This document shows, one piece after another, positions 11,617-21,185 of a stretch of DNA of 64,000 nucleotides. Where the stretch lies: assembly GCA_025451785.1 (NCBI GenBank), contig JANWJV010000124.1, forward strand, positions 1 to 64,000, given 5' to 3'. Position numbers and translations under genes: made by a program. Position 1 is the first letter of the stretch. Every line of letters begins with the position of its first letter. The DNA comes from Bacteroidia bacterium (GTDB taxonomy: Bacteria > Bacteroidota > Bacteroidia > JANWJV01). The notes beneath the pieces are model-generated. The model was not told the DNA's origin and searched no databases. It worked only from the letters and a program-made list of their open reading frames with translations.

Positions 11617-13644
11617 TTACCTTCCGGGACCACCTTTCTTATTAGCGGGTGCTGCTATAGTAGCAGGTTTGATATCCTGCTCAGGCAGTATAGAGTAGCC
11701 CTGAGGTCCTGCCGACTTGGCAAAACGCTCAGCAGAGTATTTTGACATGGTGCCATTGGCGTTCATTTCGTCAGCCCTGTTGGCAACGATGTGCCACATG
11801 AACTTTGTATTGGAAGTACCGCCATTGAGCTCTTTCACGTCGAAGCCTGACGCTGACTTGCTGGTCACATAAACACCTTTGCAATCGCCTTCGAGCTGGA
11901 TGAAGACCCTCAGGGGGTGCTCTTCGTTCACCACGATGTTCTTGGTGAAGATAGGGTCGATAGAGATGTGAGTTGAACCGCTGTTAAGCTGTCCTTGACC
12001 GTAGTCTTCAAAAAGGTTCTCAGGAGCTTCAGGAGCGCTGAGCACCACGAGATCATTGTTGAGGTCTTTTACCACGGTATTTACCGTTCCAAGACCTTCT
12101 ATCTTACGGATCACGTTGGCGTTGGTAACGCAGCCCACGTAAGCCCATGCGGTAAGGTTGCTGTAGAAATAGCCGCCTGCCTTTAAGAGGCCTGCGGTAA
12201 GTGAGTCCTGTGTAACAAAACCAACCACACCAAACCTTCTGCCTGCACCAGAAACACCGCTGCCGGAGTTGAGTACGATAGAAGATCCGCCGTTACCGCC
12301 GCCTACTACGCCGGTACCACCAAGCGCGTTAGAAGGGTTATAGTTGTTGGTACCCCATACACCGCCGGTAAGCATATTGGTAGCTGCAGTTACCGCGCCT
12401 CTAACACCGAAGGCGCCCGCGCCGCCGGCAAAAGTGTTGATGCCGATAATTGCATTGGTTGCTGCTACTGTCTGACCCTGGATGCCGATACCTGTGCCTG
12501 TGTTGGCGCCAAGAATACCGAGACCGCTGGAGTTGTTGAAGCCTTGTACACCTTGCCCGGTGGAGTTGTTAGTACCTACAACACCGATACCCGAACTCAC
12601 CGATTGACCGTAAGCACCTACACCTGTGCCGGTGTTGTTGCCAAGCAGTCCCTGACCGGTAGCAGAGTTCTCACCATAAATACCCTGACCCGTAGAAGCC
12701 GCGTAACCGTTTACGGCGGCAGTACCAATAGCCGCTGTTTGAGAAGCATGCCCGTCGGCATATACCGAAATAACGTCACCGGCCTGGGGCGCGGCACCGT
12801 TGAATACCATTGTTCCGGCGGTCATGATCCTGCCGCGGTCGCTGCTGTTCGTTTTGAACACCAGATCGGCCGCGTTATTGCTGCCGATATAGTTCAGCGC
12901 GCTGCTGATACCGGTATTACCAGTGGTAAGCCATGCAGCGTTAACCGAAGTAACTGTTTGAGGGAAAGTAGTGTTGATGATCAGCTGACCATTGGTGTTG
13001 AAGTTGTCGTTGGTAATGGTCCAGTTGGGGCCGGTAGGTCCTGTTGCACCCGTAGCGCCCGCGATACCCTGAACACCGGTAGCGCCGGTAGCACCTGTGG
13101 GACCAGCTACACCCGCTGCGCCGGTAGCGCCCGTTGCACCGTTGGCACCATTAGCGCCGGTAGCACCCGTTGCTCCGTTGGCGCCTGTTGCACCATTGGC
13201 ACCATTGGCACCATTAGCGCCTGTAGCACCCGTTGCTCCGTTAGCACCATTGGCTCCGGTAGGACCGGTAGCTCCATTAGCACCCGCGGGGCCGGTAGCA
13301 CCTGTAGCACCATTGGCTCCTGCAGAACCTGTGGGGCCTGTAGGGCCACCCAATACGCAGAGAGATACCCATACGGTACCGGTGGTCTTATAGTAGAAAT
13401 AACAATCGAAGTTAGTATCATACACCAGCAAGCTGTTGGCAGGTGTAGCAATGGCCAAACGCTGAGCGGTGGTCATCCTGGGAACAAGCACGCCTTTGCC
13501 AGTCGAAACCATTTCCAGAATAGAAGTAGCGTCGGGTGTGTTGGTGCCGATACCTACGTTATTCTGCGCGAAAGCGCCGGGGGCTGAAAAAACAGTAATT
13601 ATCCCGAACGCAAAGAGGCGGGACAGTTTTTGGTAGTTTTTCAT
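11617..13644 (-). CDS. Secreted protein with collagen-like (GXY) repeat domain
   Basis: Signal peptide; '[35 protein letters not shown]' head; 36 uninterrupted GXY triplets; low-complexity 'GxGVxGxNxS' region. Confidence 0.85.
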   Translation of the reverse strand: MKNYQKLSRLFAFGIITVFSAPGAFAQNNVGIGTNTPDATSILEMVSTGKGVLVPRMTTAQRLAIATPANSLLVYDTNFDCYFYYKTTGTVWVSLCVLGGPTGPTGSAGANGATGATGPAGANGATGPTGANGANGATGATGANGANGANGATGANGATGATGANGANGATGATGAAGVAGPTGATGATGVQGIAGATGATGPTGPNWTITNDNFNTNGQLIINTTFPQTVTSVNAAWLTTGNTGISSALNYIGSNNAADLVFKTNSSDRGRIMTAGTMVFNGAAPQAGDVISVYADGHASQTAAIGTAAVNGYAASTGQGIYGENSATGQGLLGNNTGTGVGAYGQSVSSGIGVVGTNNSTGQGVQGFNNSSGLGILGANTGTGIGIQGQTVAATNAIIGINTFAGGAGAFGVRGAVTAATNMLTGGVWGTNNYNPSNALGGTGVVGGGNGGSSIVLNSGSGVSGAGRRFGVVGFVTQDSLTAGLLKAGGYFYSNLTAWAYVGCVTNANVIRKIEGLGTVNTVVKDLNNDLVVLSAPEAPENLFEDYGQGQLNSGSTHISIDPIFTKNIVVNEEHPLRVFIQLEGDCKGVYVTSKSASGFDVKELNGGTSNTKFMWHIVANRADEMNANGTMSKYSAERFAKSAGPQGYSILPEQDIKPATIAAPANKKGGPGR
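13024..13347 (-). repeat. Collagen-like GXY triplet repeat, 36 triplets, mostly GAT/GAN/GPT
   Basis: Read by hand from the 11617..13644 translation (residues 100-207). Confidence 0.9.
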
Positions 13645-13679
13645 TAATCAGGGATCTATTTTTTGTTGAAACTAAAGCG

Positions 13680-13709
13680 CAAATTTATCATTTAATAGGG
13701 GAAATCCAA
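13680..13709 (-). promoter_or_regulatory. Bacteroidota-type promoter TTG-N19-TAAATTTG upstream of the collagen-like gene
   Basis: Minus strand TTG (13709-13707), 19-nt spacer, TAAATTTG (13687-13680), 36 nt before the start codon. Confidence 0.7.
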
Positions 13710-13724
13710 ATTTATTAAGTTTTC

Positions 13725-15158
13725 TCACTTAATGATGTTCACATGCCCCATCATCTTGTGTTCCTCCCCGAATTTTGCGTCATAAAAACGGAGGGTATAC
13801 ACGAAAACGGTGCTTTGCATGATCTGTTCGTTCATGTTCTCCAGGGTGCCTTTCCACACATCGGTGGGATCCTGGCTTACAAATACCTGCTGTCCCCATC
13901 GGGTGAAGACGCGCATCTCAAAATTTTCTTTTTTGATCCCTGTTGCCTTCACAAAGAACACATCGTTAAGGCCATCGCCGTTAGGGCTGAACGAATTAGG
14001 AACGTACATGGTGTACTCATCGCGCACCATAATGGTCTTCGTGGAAGTATCGCAGCAACCGTCGCTGTTACAGGCGATAAGCCTTGCGGGATATTCGCCC
14101 TCATTAGCATAGGTGTTCTGCGGATTCTGAAGGATGGAGGTATTGCCATCGCCAAAATCCCAGCCCCACTGTACGGCGCCACCGGTTTGATCAGTGAAGG
14201 TGCAAATAGGATCGAAAAGAGATACTACAGGAGGGCTCGCAATGAAGTTGGCGGTGATGGGCGCGCCGATCTTCACTATTACGGTATCCCTTGCTTTGCC
14301 TCCGCTGCACATGGTTACTTCGGCAATGTAAGAGGTGGTGGTGGTGGGGCTTACGGTAATGCTGTTGCCTACGCCGATGTTGGTGCTTCCCTGGTACCAG
14401 GTAACACCACTGGGAATGAACTCCCAGCCTTCGTTAGAAGCAGTCCATGCTACGGAATTCCTTCCGGGAACAACGTAAGCAATAGTACCAGTAGCATCAT
14501 GAACACCCTGTGTGGCAGTACCGCCCTGCCATGAAGTACAAGGGGGTTTTGTTTGAATGTAGTTCTCGATCTTGTTCGAGGTCTCGTTGAGCACAACCTG
14601 GAAAGTGCCCAGGTTGGCGGTGCACTGGAACAGCGGAACGCCAAGCCAGGTGATCACGCATTTACGGTTGGGCTGGCTGCCGGTGGTTTGGTAAAGTACT
14701 TGTCCAACGCCGTTATCGGGAGCCCAATCCTGCCAGGGGCCCATGATGCAATCTTTGGGAACGCTGGCGTTGGTGCTCGGAATAGCGGCAGAGGTATAGT
14801 TGGTGGGCTGGCCCTTGGTAAAACTTACCCAGCCATTGGAAGCGATGTATAAATAATCATGCGGCTTGCCCAGGAAACAGAAGGTAAAGCCAATGGAGAT
14901 AGAGTCGGTAAGGCAGTCGTCGCAATAGTTGAACGGCTTATTGGTGATGGCTTCGGTGGCCATGGTTCCAGCGAAAGGCTCGGGCGTGTATGGGATCTGT
15001 TTGAAGGAATAACTGGTGGTTCCCGCAACGCCTTTGACAATGGCATTGAGCTGTACAGGGGCTCCGTCGCACATGGCTGTGTCGTTACCGGCATTGATCT
15101 GTGCAGATGCCAGTGCGGGTAAAACAGCGATGAAAAAACAAATAAGGGCCTTTTTCAT
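13725..15158 (-). CDS. Secreted PKD-domain protein with gliding-motility-associated (CHU_C / T9SS type B) C-terminus
   Basis: 'MKKALICFFIAVLPALASAQ' signal; 'WGWDFGDGNTSILQNPQNTYANEGEYPARL' PKD; 'YVPNSFSPNGDGLNDVF...VFTRWGQQVF' C-terminal domain. Confidence 0.85.
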   Translation of the reverse strand: MKKALICFFIAVLPALASAQINAGNDTAMCDGAPVQLNAIVKGVAGTTSYSFKQIPYTPEPFAGTMATEAITNKPFNYCDDCLTDSISIGFTFCFLGKPHDYLYIASNGWVSFTKGQPTNYTSAAIPSTNASVPKDCIMGPWQDWAPDNGVGQVLYQTTGSQPNRKCVITWLGVPLFQCTANLGTFQVVLNETSNKIENYIQTKPPCTSWQGGTATQGVHDATGTIAYVVPGRNSVAWTASNEGWEFIPSGVTWYQGSTNIGVGNSITVSPTTTTSYIAEVTMCSGGKARDTVIVKIGAPITANFIASPPVVSLFDPICTFTDQTGGAVQWGWDFGDGNTSILQNPQNTYANEGEYPARLIACNSDGCCDTSTKTIMVRDEYTMYVPNSFSPNGDGLNDVFFVKATGIKKENFEMRVFTRWGQQVFVSQDPTDVWKGTLENMNEQIMQSTVFVYTLRFYDAKFGEEHKMMGHVNIIK

Positions 15159-15387
15159 AAACCTTCCCTTGTACGGGTACAATCGTTAAAAGTAACAATT
15201 AAAACAACAATTACCAAATTTGCTTGTTTTGGGCATTTTCCTCAATAAAAGAAAGACACAGGGCCGGGAGCATAGGTTGCATTTTCGGGGGGTAAAAAAC
15301 CTGTATTTTTTGGGGTATTTGCCCCGGGCTTCGCCCGATTGCATTTTCTTTCTATTTTAGCGTCCTAATCCCTAAAAAATCATTGAA

Positions 15388-16329
15388 ATGAAAGTAACAG
15401 TAGTAGGTGCAGGCAATGTAGGCGCTACCTGTGCCGATGTGATCGCTCATAAGGAGCTGGCCAACGAGGTGGTGCTCGTGGATATCAAAGAGAATTTTGC
15501 CGAAGGCAAAGCCCTCGATATCTGGCAAACGGCCCCCATCAACATGTACGATACACGTGTGAAGGGTTCCACAAATGATTACACCAAAACAGCTGGTTCA
15601 GATGTGGTGGTGATCACTTCGGGCCTTCCCCGTAAACCGGGAATGAGCCGCGACGACCTGATCTCTACCAATGCGGGCATCGTAAAATCGGTGACCGAGA
15701 ACATCATCAAGCATTCGCCCAACGCCATCATCATCATTGTATCCAATCCCCTCGACGTGATGACCTATTGCGCGTATCTCACCGCGAAGAAAGACTCAAG
15801 GAAAGTGTTCGGTATGGCCGGCATTCTTGATACCGCGCGTTACCGCGCATTCCTTGCGGAAGCGCTCAATTGTTCACCTAAGGATATCCAGGCTGTTCTC
15901 ATGGGCGGCCACGGCGACACTATGGTGCCGCTGCCCCGTTATACTACCGTAGGAGGCATACCCGTTACTGAACTTATCGAAAAAGATAAACTGGATGCTA
16001 TCATCGAGCGTACCAAGAAAGGCGGAGGAGAGATCGTGAACCTGCTGGGAACTTCAGCATGGTACGCTCCTGGCGCCGCCGCGGCGCAAATGGTGGAGGC
16101 CATTGTGCGTGACCAGAAGAGGATCTTCCCCGTATGCGCGCTGCTCAACGGCGAATACGGTTTGAAGAACATCTACCTGGGAGTGCCTGTGAAGCTTGGC
16201 AAGAACGGCATCGAAGAGATCATTGAGCTGAAGCTGAACGCCGACGAAACAAAGCTGCTGCAGGATTCTGCAAAGGCTGTTAAAGAGGTGATGGACGTTC
16301 TTGATAACATGAACGCCGTTACCAAGTAA
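15388..16329 (+). CDS. mdh: Malate dehydrogenase
   Basis: 'MKVTVVGAGNVGATCADVIAHKELANEVVLVDI', 'IIIVSNPLDVMTYCAYL', 'MGGHGDTMVPLPRYTTVGGIPV'. Confidence 0.97.
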   Translation: MKVTVVGAGNVGATCADVIAHKELANEVVLVDIKENFAEGKALDIWQTAPINMYDTRVKGSTNDYTKTAGSDVVVITSGLPRKPGMSRDDLISTNAGIVKSVTENIIKHSPNAIIIIVSNPLDVMTYCAYLTAKKDSRKVFGMAGILDTARYRAFLAEALNCSPKDIQAVLMGGHGDTMVPLPRYTTVGGIPVTELIEKDKLDAIIERTKKGGGEIVNLLGTSAWYAPGAAAAQMVEAIVRDQKRIFPVCALLNGEYGLKNIYLGVPVKLGKNGIEEIIELKLNADETKLLQDSAKAVKEVMDVLDNMNAVTK

Positions 16330-16345
16330 CCTGCAATAAACACAG

Positions 16346-16376
16346 AGCACCCTTCATTGAAGGGTGCTTTTTTTTG
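16346..16376 (+). terminator. Intrinsic terminator after mdh
   Basis: AGCACCCTTCA-T-TGAAGGGTGCT followed by T8. Confidence 0.85.
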
Positions 16377-16397
16377 CTCTTGTAATTCCCGCGCCGG

Positions 16398-16829
16398 ATG
16401 AAAACAATGATACCACTGAAACTGCTGAAGATCGAGAACGATGGCTTGCACCTGAGCATTCGCGCGAAGATCAACGGCAAGGCCGCGCACCTGCTGATCG
16501 ATACCGGCGCCTCAAAGACCGTTTTCGACAGCAACCGCATTGGGAAATTTGTAAAGGAAAAGAGCTTCGATCTCAACGACCAGCTGAGCACCGGCCTTGG
16601 TACCAACACCATGAAAAGTCATATTGCGGTGATCAAAAAGATCAGCCTTGGCAAAGTGAACATTGCCGGTTACAAAAGCGTGCTGCTCGACCTTTCGCAT
16701 GTGAACGAAAGCTATGAGAAGTTAGGACTGAAGCCGATAGACGGTGTTTTGGGCAGCGACCTGCTCAGCGAATACAAAGCGGTGATCGATTATCACAAAA
16801 AAGCGCTGAGCCTTTCGTTCAGGAAATAA
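16398..16829 (+). CDS. Single-domain retropepsin-like aspartic protease (clan AA)
   Basis: 'LLIDTGASKTVFDS' active-site motif and 'IDGVLGSDLLSEYKAVIDY' in 143 aa. Confidence 0.8.
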   Translation: MKTMIPLKLLKIENDGLHLSIRAKINGKAAHLLIDTGASKTVFDSNRIGKFVKEKSFDLNDQLSTGLGTNTMKSHIAVIKKISLGKVNIAGYKSVLLDLSHVNESYEKLGLKPIDGVLGSDLLSEYKAVIDYHKKALSLSFRK

Positions 16830-17232
16830 ATTTCTTTCTTATTTCTTCGGTGGGAACCATGCAGGAGTCTCTCTTTCCCCACCAGCGGTAGCGGTTCCTC
16901 GCGATGAAATTATAAACGGCATTGCGAAGGAATGGAGGCACGATGATGAGCCCGAAAAGCAGGGGCCAGAGCCCGGGTAGTTTCCGTGCGATCCTCAGCG
17001 CGGCACCTGAACGAAGATGTGCTCTTCCTTTTTCGATGTATATAAAACTCTCCATTCCCGGTAGCTCCAGCTGGTATTCTGCTACCAGTTTTTTTGCTGC
17101 TTCTGACTGCAAAGGCGCGAATAAGAACGCGTTGCGATGGTCGCGCTTCAGCAAAAAATTCACCCAGAAATTACAAAGATTGCACTCGCCGTCGAAGAGG
17201 ATGATGCCCGGTGTTTGCCCCGCCGTGTTCAT
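16819..17232 (-). CDS. DCC-family (DUF393) thiol-disulfide oxidoreductase-like protein
   Basis: 'GIILFDGECNLCNFWVNFLLKRDHRNAFLFAPLQS'. Confidence 0.85.
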   Translation of the reverse strand: MNTAGQTPGIILFDGECNLCNFWVNFLLKRDHRNAFLFAPLQSEAAKKLVAEYQLELPGMESFIYIEKGRAHLRSGAALRIARKLPGLWPLLFGLIIVPPFLRNAVYNFIARNRYRWWGKRDSCMVPTEEIRKKFIS

Positions 17233-18692
17233 CAGGGTTTAAGGGCCACCGAGTAGGGATCGGAGGCCACCTCGATCTTTTTGCCGGTAAGGCTCAGCGT
17301 TATCAGGTCAATGAAAACGATGTTGCCGTTCCTTCCGCCGCAGCCTGAGGAATGGTGCGGAGCCGGGCCGCTGGGATTGAAGTTGCGGTTGGCGATATAC
17401 ACCAGCTTTTTGCTTTCGTCAACAGCAAGTCCGTGCGGCTGGTAACCGCAGTCGATGATCTTCACGAGAAGATGCGTGTTGTAATCGATCACCGCAACAG
17501 ATCCTCTTTTTCCAGCGAATGTTACCGTGTCTTCGGGACATGTAACAAACAATTTTCCCGTAGAAGCCGATACCGCTATTTCCTGCGGGAAGCTGCCGAC
17601 AGGAATCGTAGCAAGCAGGCTATCGTTGGCGGTCTTCATGATGCGCACTTCATTGGTCTTCTGGCAGCTCACAAAATACTTGGAACCGTCAGGCGAAAGC
17701 AATATCTCATGCGCGTCGTAAAGAGGGGTCTTGATGATGCTTTGCCCGGTTTGCAGCACCTTAGTGTCTATCTGTGGTGAATAGGGATCGCTCACATCGA
17801 TCTTGTAAATATAATTGCCGGTTTGCGCGGTAACGTACAACGTTTTTCCATCACCGCTTATCGCGGAGCCATGCGGGAAGATGAGGTTCTGCGCGTCAAC
17901 GTAAGTAATGAGCACTGCCCCGGTTACAAGGTCAACGTATTTGATCTTGCTCCCGGTCCAGTCGATGCAGAAAGCATTTTTTGAATCGGGGGTGATCACG
18001 AAAGTGTTCCAGTCGCCGGCGTTGAGGAAGACCTGTCCCGCATAGCTGTCGTCAGCCGTCCTGAACTTTTGCAAAGCCTTGCCCGAGCGTAGCAGCGCGT
18101 ACCAATGCTGCCCGTCAGGCGCAACGCGGATGTAATGAGGTGACTCGGTGCTTGCGTCATTGCCAACATCAATGTAACGCATTTGCAGGCCGGTCTCCTG
18201 GTCGAACACCGTTACCACATCGCAGCCCTGGTTGGTCACATAGAATTTTTTACGGGTGGGGTTCCCTCCGAACTTTACCATGCCACAACCATTGGGAGCT
18301 CCCTGCGCGATCCAGTCCCTGAGCATCAGGTAGTCAGTTTCCGAAAGCGGTTCGCGCTGGTAGGGCATCACAGGGTTAAGAGTAATGCCAAGCGAAGGAT
18401 CGGTATTGGTGTAATAACAGAAGGTGCTGAAGTCAGGCCGGTATGGAATGATACAAGCTCCGCTGCGTCCTCCTTCAAAAAGTTTTTCCCACGATTCCAT
18501 TGAAAGACCCGCCGCCGCCTCCTTGCTTTTGTTGTTATGGCAACCCGATACAGCGCACTGGGTAAGGATCAGCCGTCCAACTTTTGATGGATAGCCGCTC
18601 TGCGCCTGTGGAATGACCACATCATCGCGTTTACAGCCGCAAAAGGCCGCAGCGATGAAAGACCAAACAATTAACCATTTTACCTTAACCAT
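17232..18692 (-). CDS. Lipoprotein with N-terminal cytochrome-c-like (CX4CH) region and YncE-like beta-propeller
   Basis: Lipobox-like 'AAAFCGCKRDD'; 'QCAVSGCHNN'; propeller repeats 'KNAFCIDWTGSKIKYVDLVTGAVLITYV', 'PDGSKYFVSCQKTNEVRIMKTANDSLLATIPVGSFPQEIAVSA'. Confidence 0.75.
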   Translation of the reverse strand: MVKVKWLIVWSFIAAAFCGCKRDDVVIPQAQSGYPSKVGRLILTQCAVSGCHNNKSKEAAAGLSMESWEKLFEGGRSGACIIPYRPDFSTFCYYTNTDPSLGITLNPVMPYQREPLSETDYLMLRDWIAQGAPNGCGMVKFGGNPTRKKFYVTNQGCDVVTVFDQETGLQMRYIDVGNDASTESPHYIRVAPDGQHWYALLRSGKALQKFRTADDSYAGQVFLNAGDWNTFVITPDSKNAFCIDWTGSKIKYVDLVTGAVLITYVDAQNLIFPHGSAISGDGKTLYVTAQTGNYIYKIDVSDPYSPQIDTKVLQTGQSIIKTPLYDAHEILLSPDGSKYFVSCQKTNEVRIMKTANDSLLATIPVGSFPQEIAVSASTGKLFVTCPEDTVTFAGKRGSVAVIDYNTHLLVKIIDCGYQPHGLAVDESKKLVYIANRNFNPSGPAPHHSSGCGGRNGNIVFIDLITLSLTGKKIEVASDPYSVALKP

Positions 18693-18698
18693 TAACCA

Positions 18699-19055
18699 TC
18701 AATTGTTTGGTGCTCCATTGTTCAGCCAGCACTTGATCTTCTTCAGGTCATCAATGGGCAGCGGCCCTGAGGGAGGCATCGATTTAGCTTCCAGCACCCT
18801 CTTGTTGAGGCTGCCGTTGTCAGCTTTTGCCTTCAGGCCCGCATAAGTGGTAAAGTCACCGTTGGCAGAGCCGGCATTGTGGCATCCGGAAGAAACGCAA
18901 TTGCCGCTGGTGATGGGTTTTATATTGGCATTGTAAGCCGAGGCCACTTGCGAACAATCTACGTTCGCCAGGGGATCATCGTCTTTCTTTTTACAGGCGC
19001 CCGCAAAAAGAAATACGAGTAGGGTGGTCATCCCAATAAAGTGGAAAAACTTCAT
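18699..19055 (-). CDS. Small cytochrome-c-like lipoprotein with CX4CH motif
   Basis: Lipobox 'LFAGACKKKDDD'; 'GNCVSSGCHNAGSANG'; 'SMPPSGPLPIDDLKKIKCWLNNGAPNN'. Confidence 0.7.
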   Translation of the reverse strand: MKFFHFIGMTTLLVFLFAGACKKKDDDPLANVDCSQVASAYNANIKPITSGNCVSSGCHNAGSANGDFTTYAGLKAKADNGSLNKRVLEAKSMPPSGPLPIDDLKKIKCWLNNGAPNN

Positions 19056-19076
19056 TCTCTCAAAGGTAAGGAAATC

Positions 19077-19739
19077 CTATATCTTTTTCGCCCACTTGCT
19101 CTCAGGGAAGAACTTCTTATACAAAGAACCCCAGAAAATGATCGTATTGAAGGAATACACAGGCGCGCTGAACTGTTTGCGGGCATTTTTATCGCCGCTT
19201 AACAGGAAACGGTACCCCACATCAGCACCCAGCCCGAACCAATAAGTGACCTTGTAGTACCCGGTCACTACCGGCTGATACACGAACACGAAACGGCTGT
19301 CGGTATTAGTGCTTCCGCTGACATCATCATACGAAGTGAAGCTGCGGCCGAGACCGATCTCGACGGGAACGCTGAACTCCCATTTTTTGGTCTTGAAATA
19401 AACATACTCAAAGTAATAATTGAAATACTGCAGGTGCATAAAAGCAGGCAAGGTATCGTTAAGCCCGGTAGTGCTGTTGCCGATGACCTTTTCGGTGGAG
19501 TAAGGATTTTTCAGAAAGGAAATACCTCCGCCGATCCTGATCTTGTTGTCGAAGTCGGCGCCGATCTTCGCGCTGAGCACCGGCGCGTTAAAGCCGTCAA
19601 TAAATGTTTGCCGTGTAGAGAATCCTCCTGTAAGCCGGGCCTTTTTATGGAAGGCCGCCACAATGGAATCGCCTAGCTGTGCCCTCGAGCAAAGGGCGCA
19701 CAAGCAGCCAAGAAGAAGCAGGACGAGTCGCGGACGCAT
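19077..19739 (-). CDS. Hypothetical outer-membrane beta-barrel-like protein
   Basis: Signal peptide 'MRPRLVLLLLGCLCALCSRA'; alternating strand pattern; clustered with the cytochrome-like lipoproteins. Confidence 0.6.
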   Translation of the reverse strand: MRPRLVLLLLGCLCALCSRAQLGDSIVAAFHKKARLTGGFSTRQTFIDGFNAPVLSAKIGADFDNKIRIGGGISFLKNPYSTEKVIGNSTTGLNDTLPAFMHLQYFNYYFEYVYFKTKKWEFSVPVEIGLGRSFTSYDDVSGSTNTDSRFVFVYQPVVTGYYKVTYWFGLGADVGYRFLLSGDKNARKQFSAPVYSFNTIIFWGSLYKKFFPESKWAKKI

Positions 19740-19767
19740 GAGATCGTGCTTAAAATTAAGCATAAAA

Positions 19768-19794
19768 AAAGAGCGGGACAGGCCCGCTCTTTTT
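19768..19794 (-). terminator. Intrinsic terminator after 19812..21158
   Basis: GAGCGGG-loop-CCCGCTC with A-run upstream and T-run downstream on the + strand. Confidence 0.7.
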
Positions 19795-19811
19795 ACCAGG
19801 ATATATTTTTC

Positions 19812-21158
19812 TTATTGATGGTTCAGCGGAATGCTGTAGGTGCCGGTAGTAGTTGACACCTTCAGGAAGTATAGCTGCTTGCCAAGCGCAAGATTCTGAT
19901 CGATAAGCACAACAAGGTTGCTGCCTTTTGTTTCTGACCTCAGCACTGTTACACGCTGGCCGATAGAATTGTAAAGCTCCATGCTGCTAAGCGTGCCGGC
20001 TCCTTCGGGAAGCACCACCACCAGGCGATCGGTAAAGGGGTTGGGGTATGCTTTCACCACCACTCCTTTTGCGTTGCTGGCCACTGAAGTAGTAACAGAG
20101 GCCCAGTCGGCGATATGATCGGCGCTGGTACCGTCGGCAGTTTTAAAATTACCGCCTGCGAACATATCACTGTTCCAGTTCGTGAGGCAATACACATAGT
20201 CGTCCATGCCATTGTTGCCGTTGGGGGCCACATCGTACCATTTAGCTCCATCCCATTTAGCGATGAAGGTAGCGGCCACACCGTCGGCATCTTTGAACTC
20301 ACCGCCTGCATACAGCTCACCGCTGTAGCTGCGGAGTGCCCATACGGTATTGTCCATGCCTCCGTTATTGGGTCCCATGCTCATCCATTTGCTGCCGTTA
20401 TAACTGGCGATGAAATAAGCGCTGGTGCCATCCACATCTTTGAAGTTGCCTCCGGCTACCAGTTCGTTGTTATATACCTCAAGTGCATATACAGGCCCAT
20501 CTGCACCACTTGTATTGCCCGCAGGGTTCACACTCGACCAGGTCGATCCATCCCACTTGGAGATATAACCTGCAGTAGTGCAGCAGGTCTTTTGGAAAGT
20601 ACCGCCAGCGTAAAGCTCTTTATTGTAAACACAAAGGGTATATACGTTATCGTTAAGGCCTTTGTCGGCATCGCCCCAATTGCTTCCATCCCAATGGGCC
20701 ACATGGCTCACGGAATTACCGTCGGCGGTATTGAAGGCGCCGCCGGCCCAAAGCTGCTTTGAGAAAATACTGAGGCAATACACTCCGCCGTCGAGGTCGT
20801 TCTGTCCAACAGAAACCCACTTAGAGCCGGTCCATTTGGCAATATAATTACAAGAGTTTCCGTCAGCCTGTGTAAAGAGGCCTCCAGCGTAAAGCTCACC
20901 GCCGAATTCGGCAATAGCCCATACTTCGTTGTCCATACCTTTTCCAACGGGAGACCAGTTGTTGCCATCCCATTTGGCAATGTAGTTAGCCGTGTTGCTG
21001 CCGGCATTGGTAAAGCTGCCGCCAACGTAAAGCTCGTTGTTGAATACGGCCATCGCATACACCGAATTATCGGCGCCGGTGCCTACTGCGCTCCAGTTCT
21101 GGGCGTAGGAAGTAAGGCTAAGGGCAATGGCAGAGAAGGAGAATAAAAGTTTTTTCAT
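19812..21158 (-). CDS. Secreted seven-repeat beta-propeller-like protein with T9SS type A sorting domain
   Basis: Seven '(L/M)xxGGxF' repeats (LYVGGSF, LYAGGLF, LWAGGAF, LYAGGTF, LVAGGNF, LYAGGEF, MFAGGNF); 'KAYPNPFTDRLVVVLPEGAG...YFLKVSTTTGTYSIPL'. Confidence 0.85.
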   Translation of the reverse strand: MKKLLFSFSAIALSLTSYAQNWSAVGTGADNSVYAMAVFNNELYVGGSFTNAGSNTANYIAKWDGNNWSPVGKGMDNEVWAIAEFGGELYAGGLFTQADGNSCNYIAKWTGSKWVSVGQNDLDGGVYCLSIFSKQLWAGGAFNTADGNSVSHVAHWDGSNWGDADKGLNDNVYTLCVYNKELYAGGTFQKTCCTTAGYISKWDGSTWSSVNPAGNTSGADGPVYALEVYNNELVAGGNFKDVDGTSAYFIASYNGSKWMSMGPNNGGMDNTVWALRSYSGELYAGGEFKDADGVAATFIAKWDGAKWYDVAPNGNNGMDDYVYCLTNWNSDMFAGGNFKTADGTSADHIADWASVTTSVASNAKGVVVKAYPNPFTDRLVVVLPEGAGTLSSMELYNSIGQRVTVLRSETKGSNLVVLIDQNLALGKQLYFLKVSTTTGTYSIPLNHQ

Positions 21159-21185
21159 GATCGGGTTTATTTTAATGGTTGTTTT

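Noticed and set aside
13024-13347. Short-period repeats resembling an array (possible CRISPR)
   Set aside because: 9-bp triplet-codon periodicity encoding GXY; no constant repeat/unique spacer structure
13097-13393. Proline-rich 'APVAPLAP' ORF
   Set aside because: Reverse-complement reading of GAT/GAN triplet codons, not a real proline-rich protein
12544-13587. 347-aa + strand ORF with Cys/Thr/Gly-rich repeats
   Set aside because: Antisense of the collagen-like gene; GXY codons produce a stop-free opposite strand
15320-15345. Hairpin CGGGCTTCGCCCG upstream of mdh as riboswitch or attenuator
   Set aside because: Very short, no supporting conserved RNA structure; probably incidental or minor repeat
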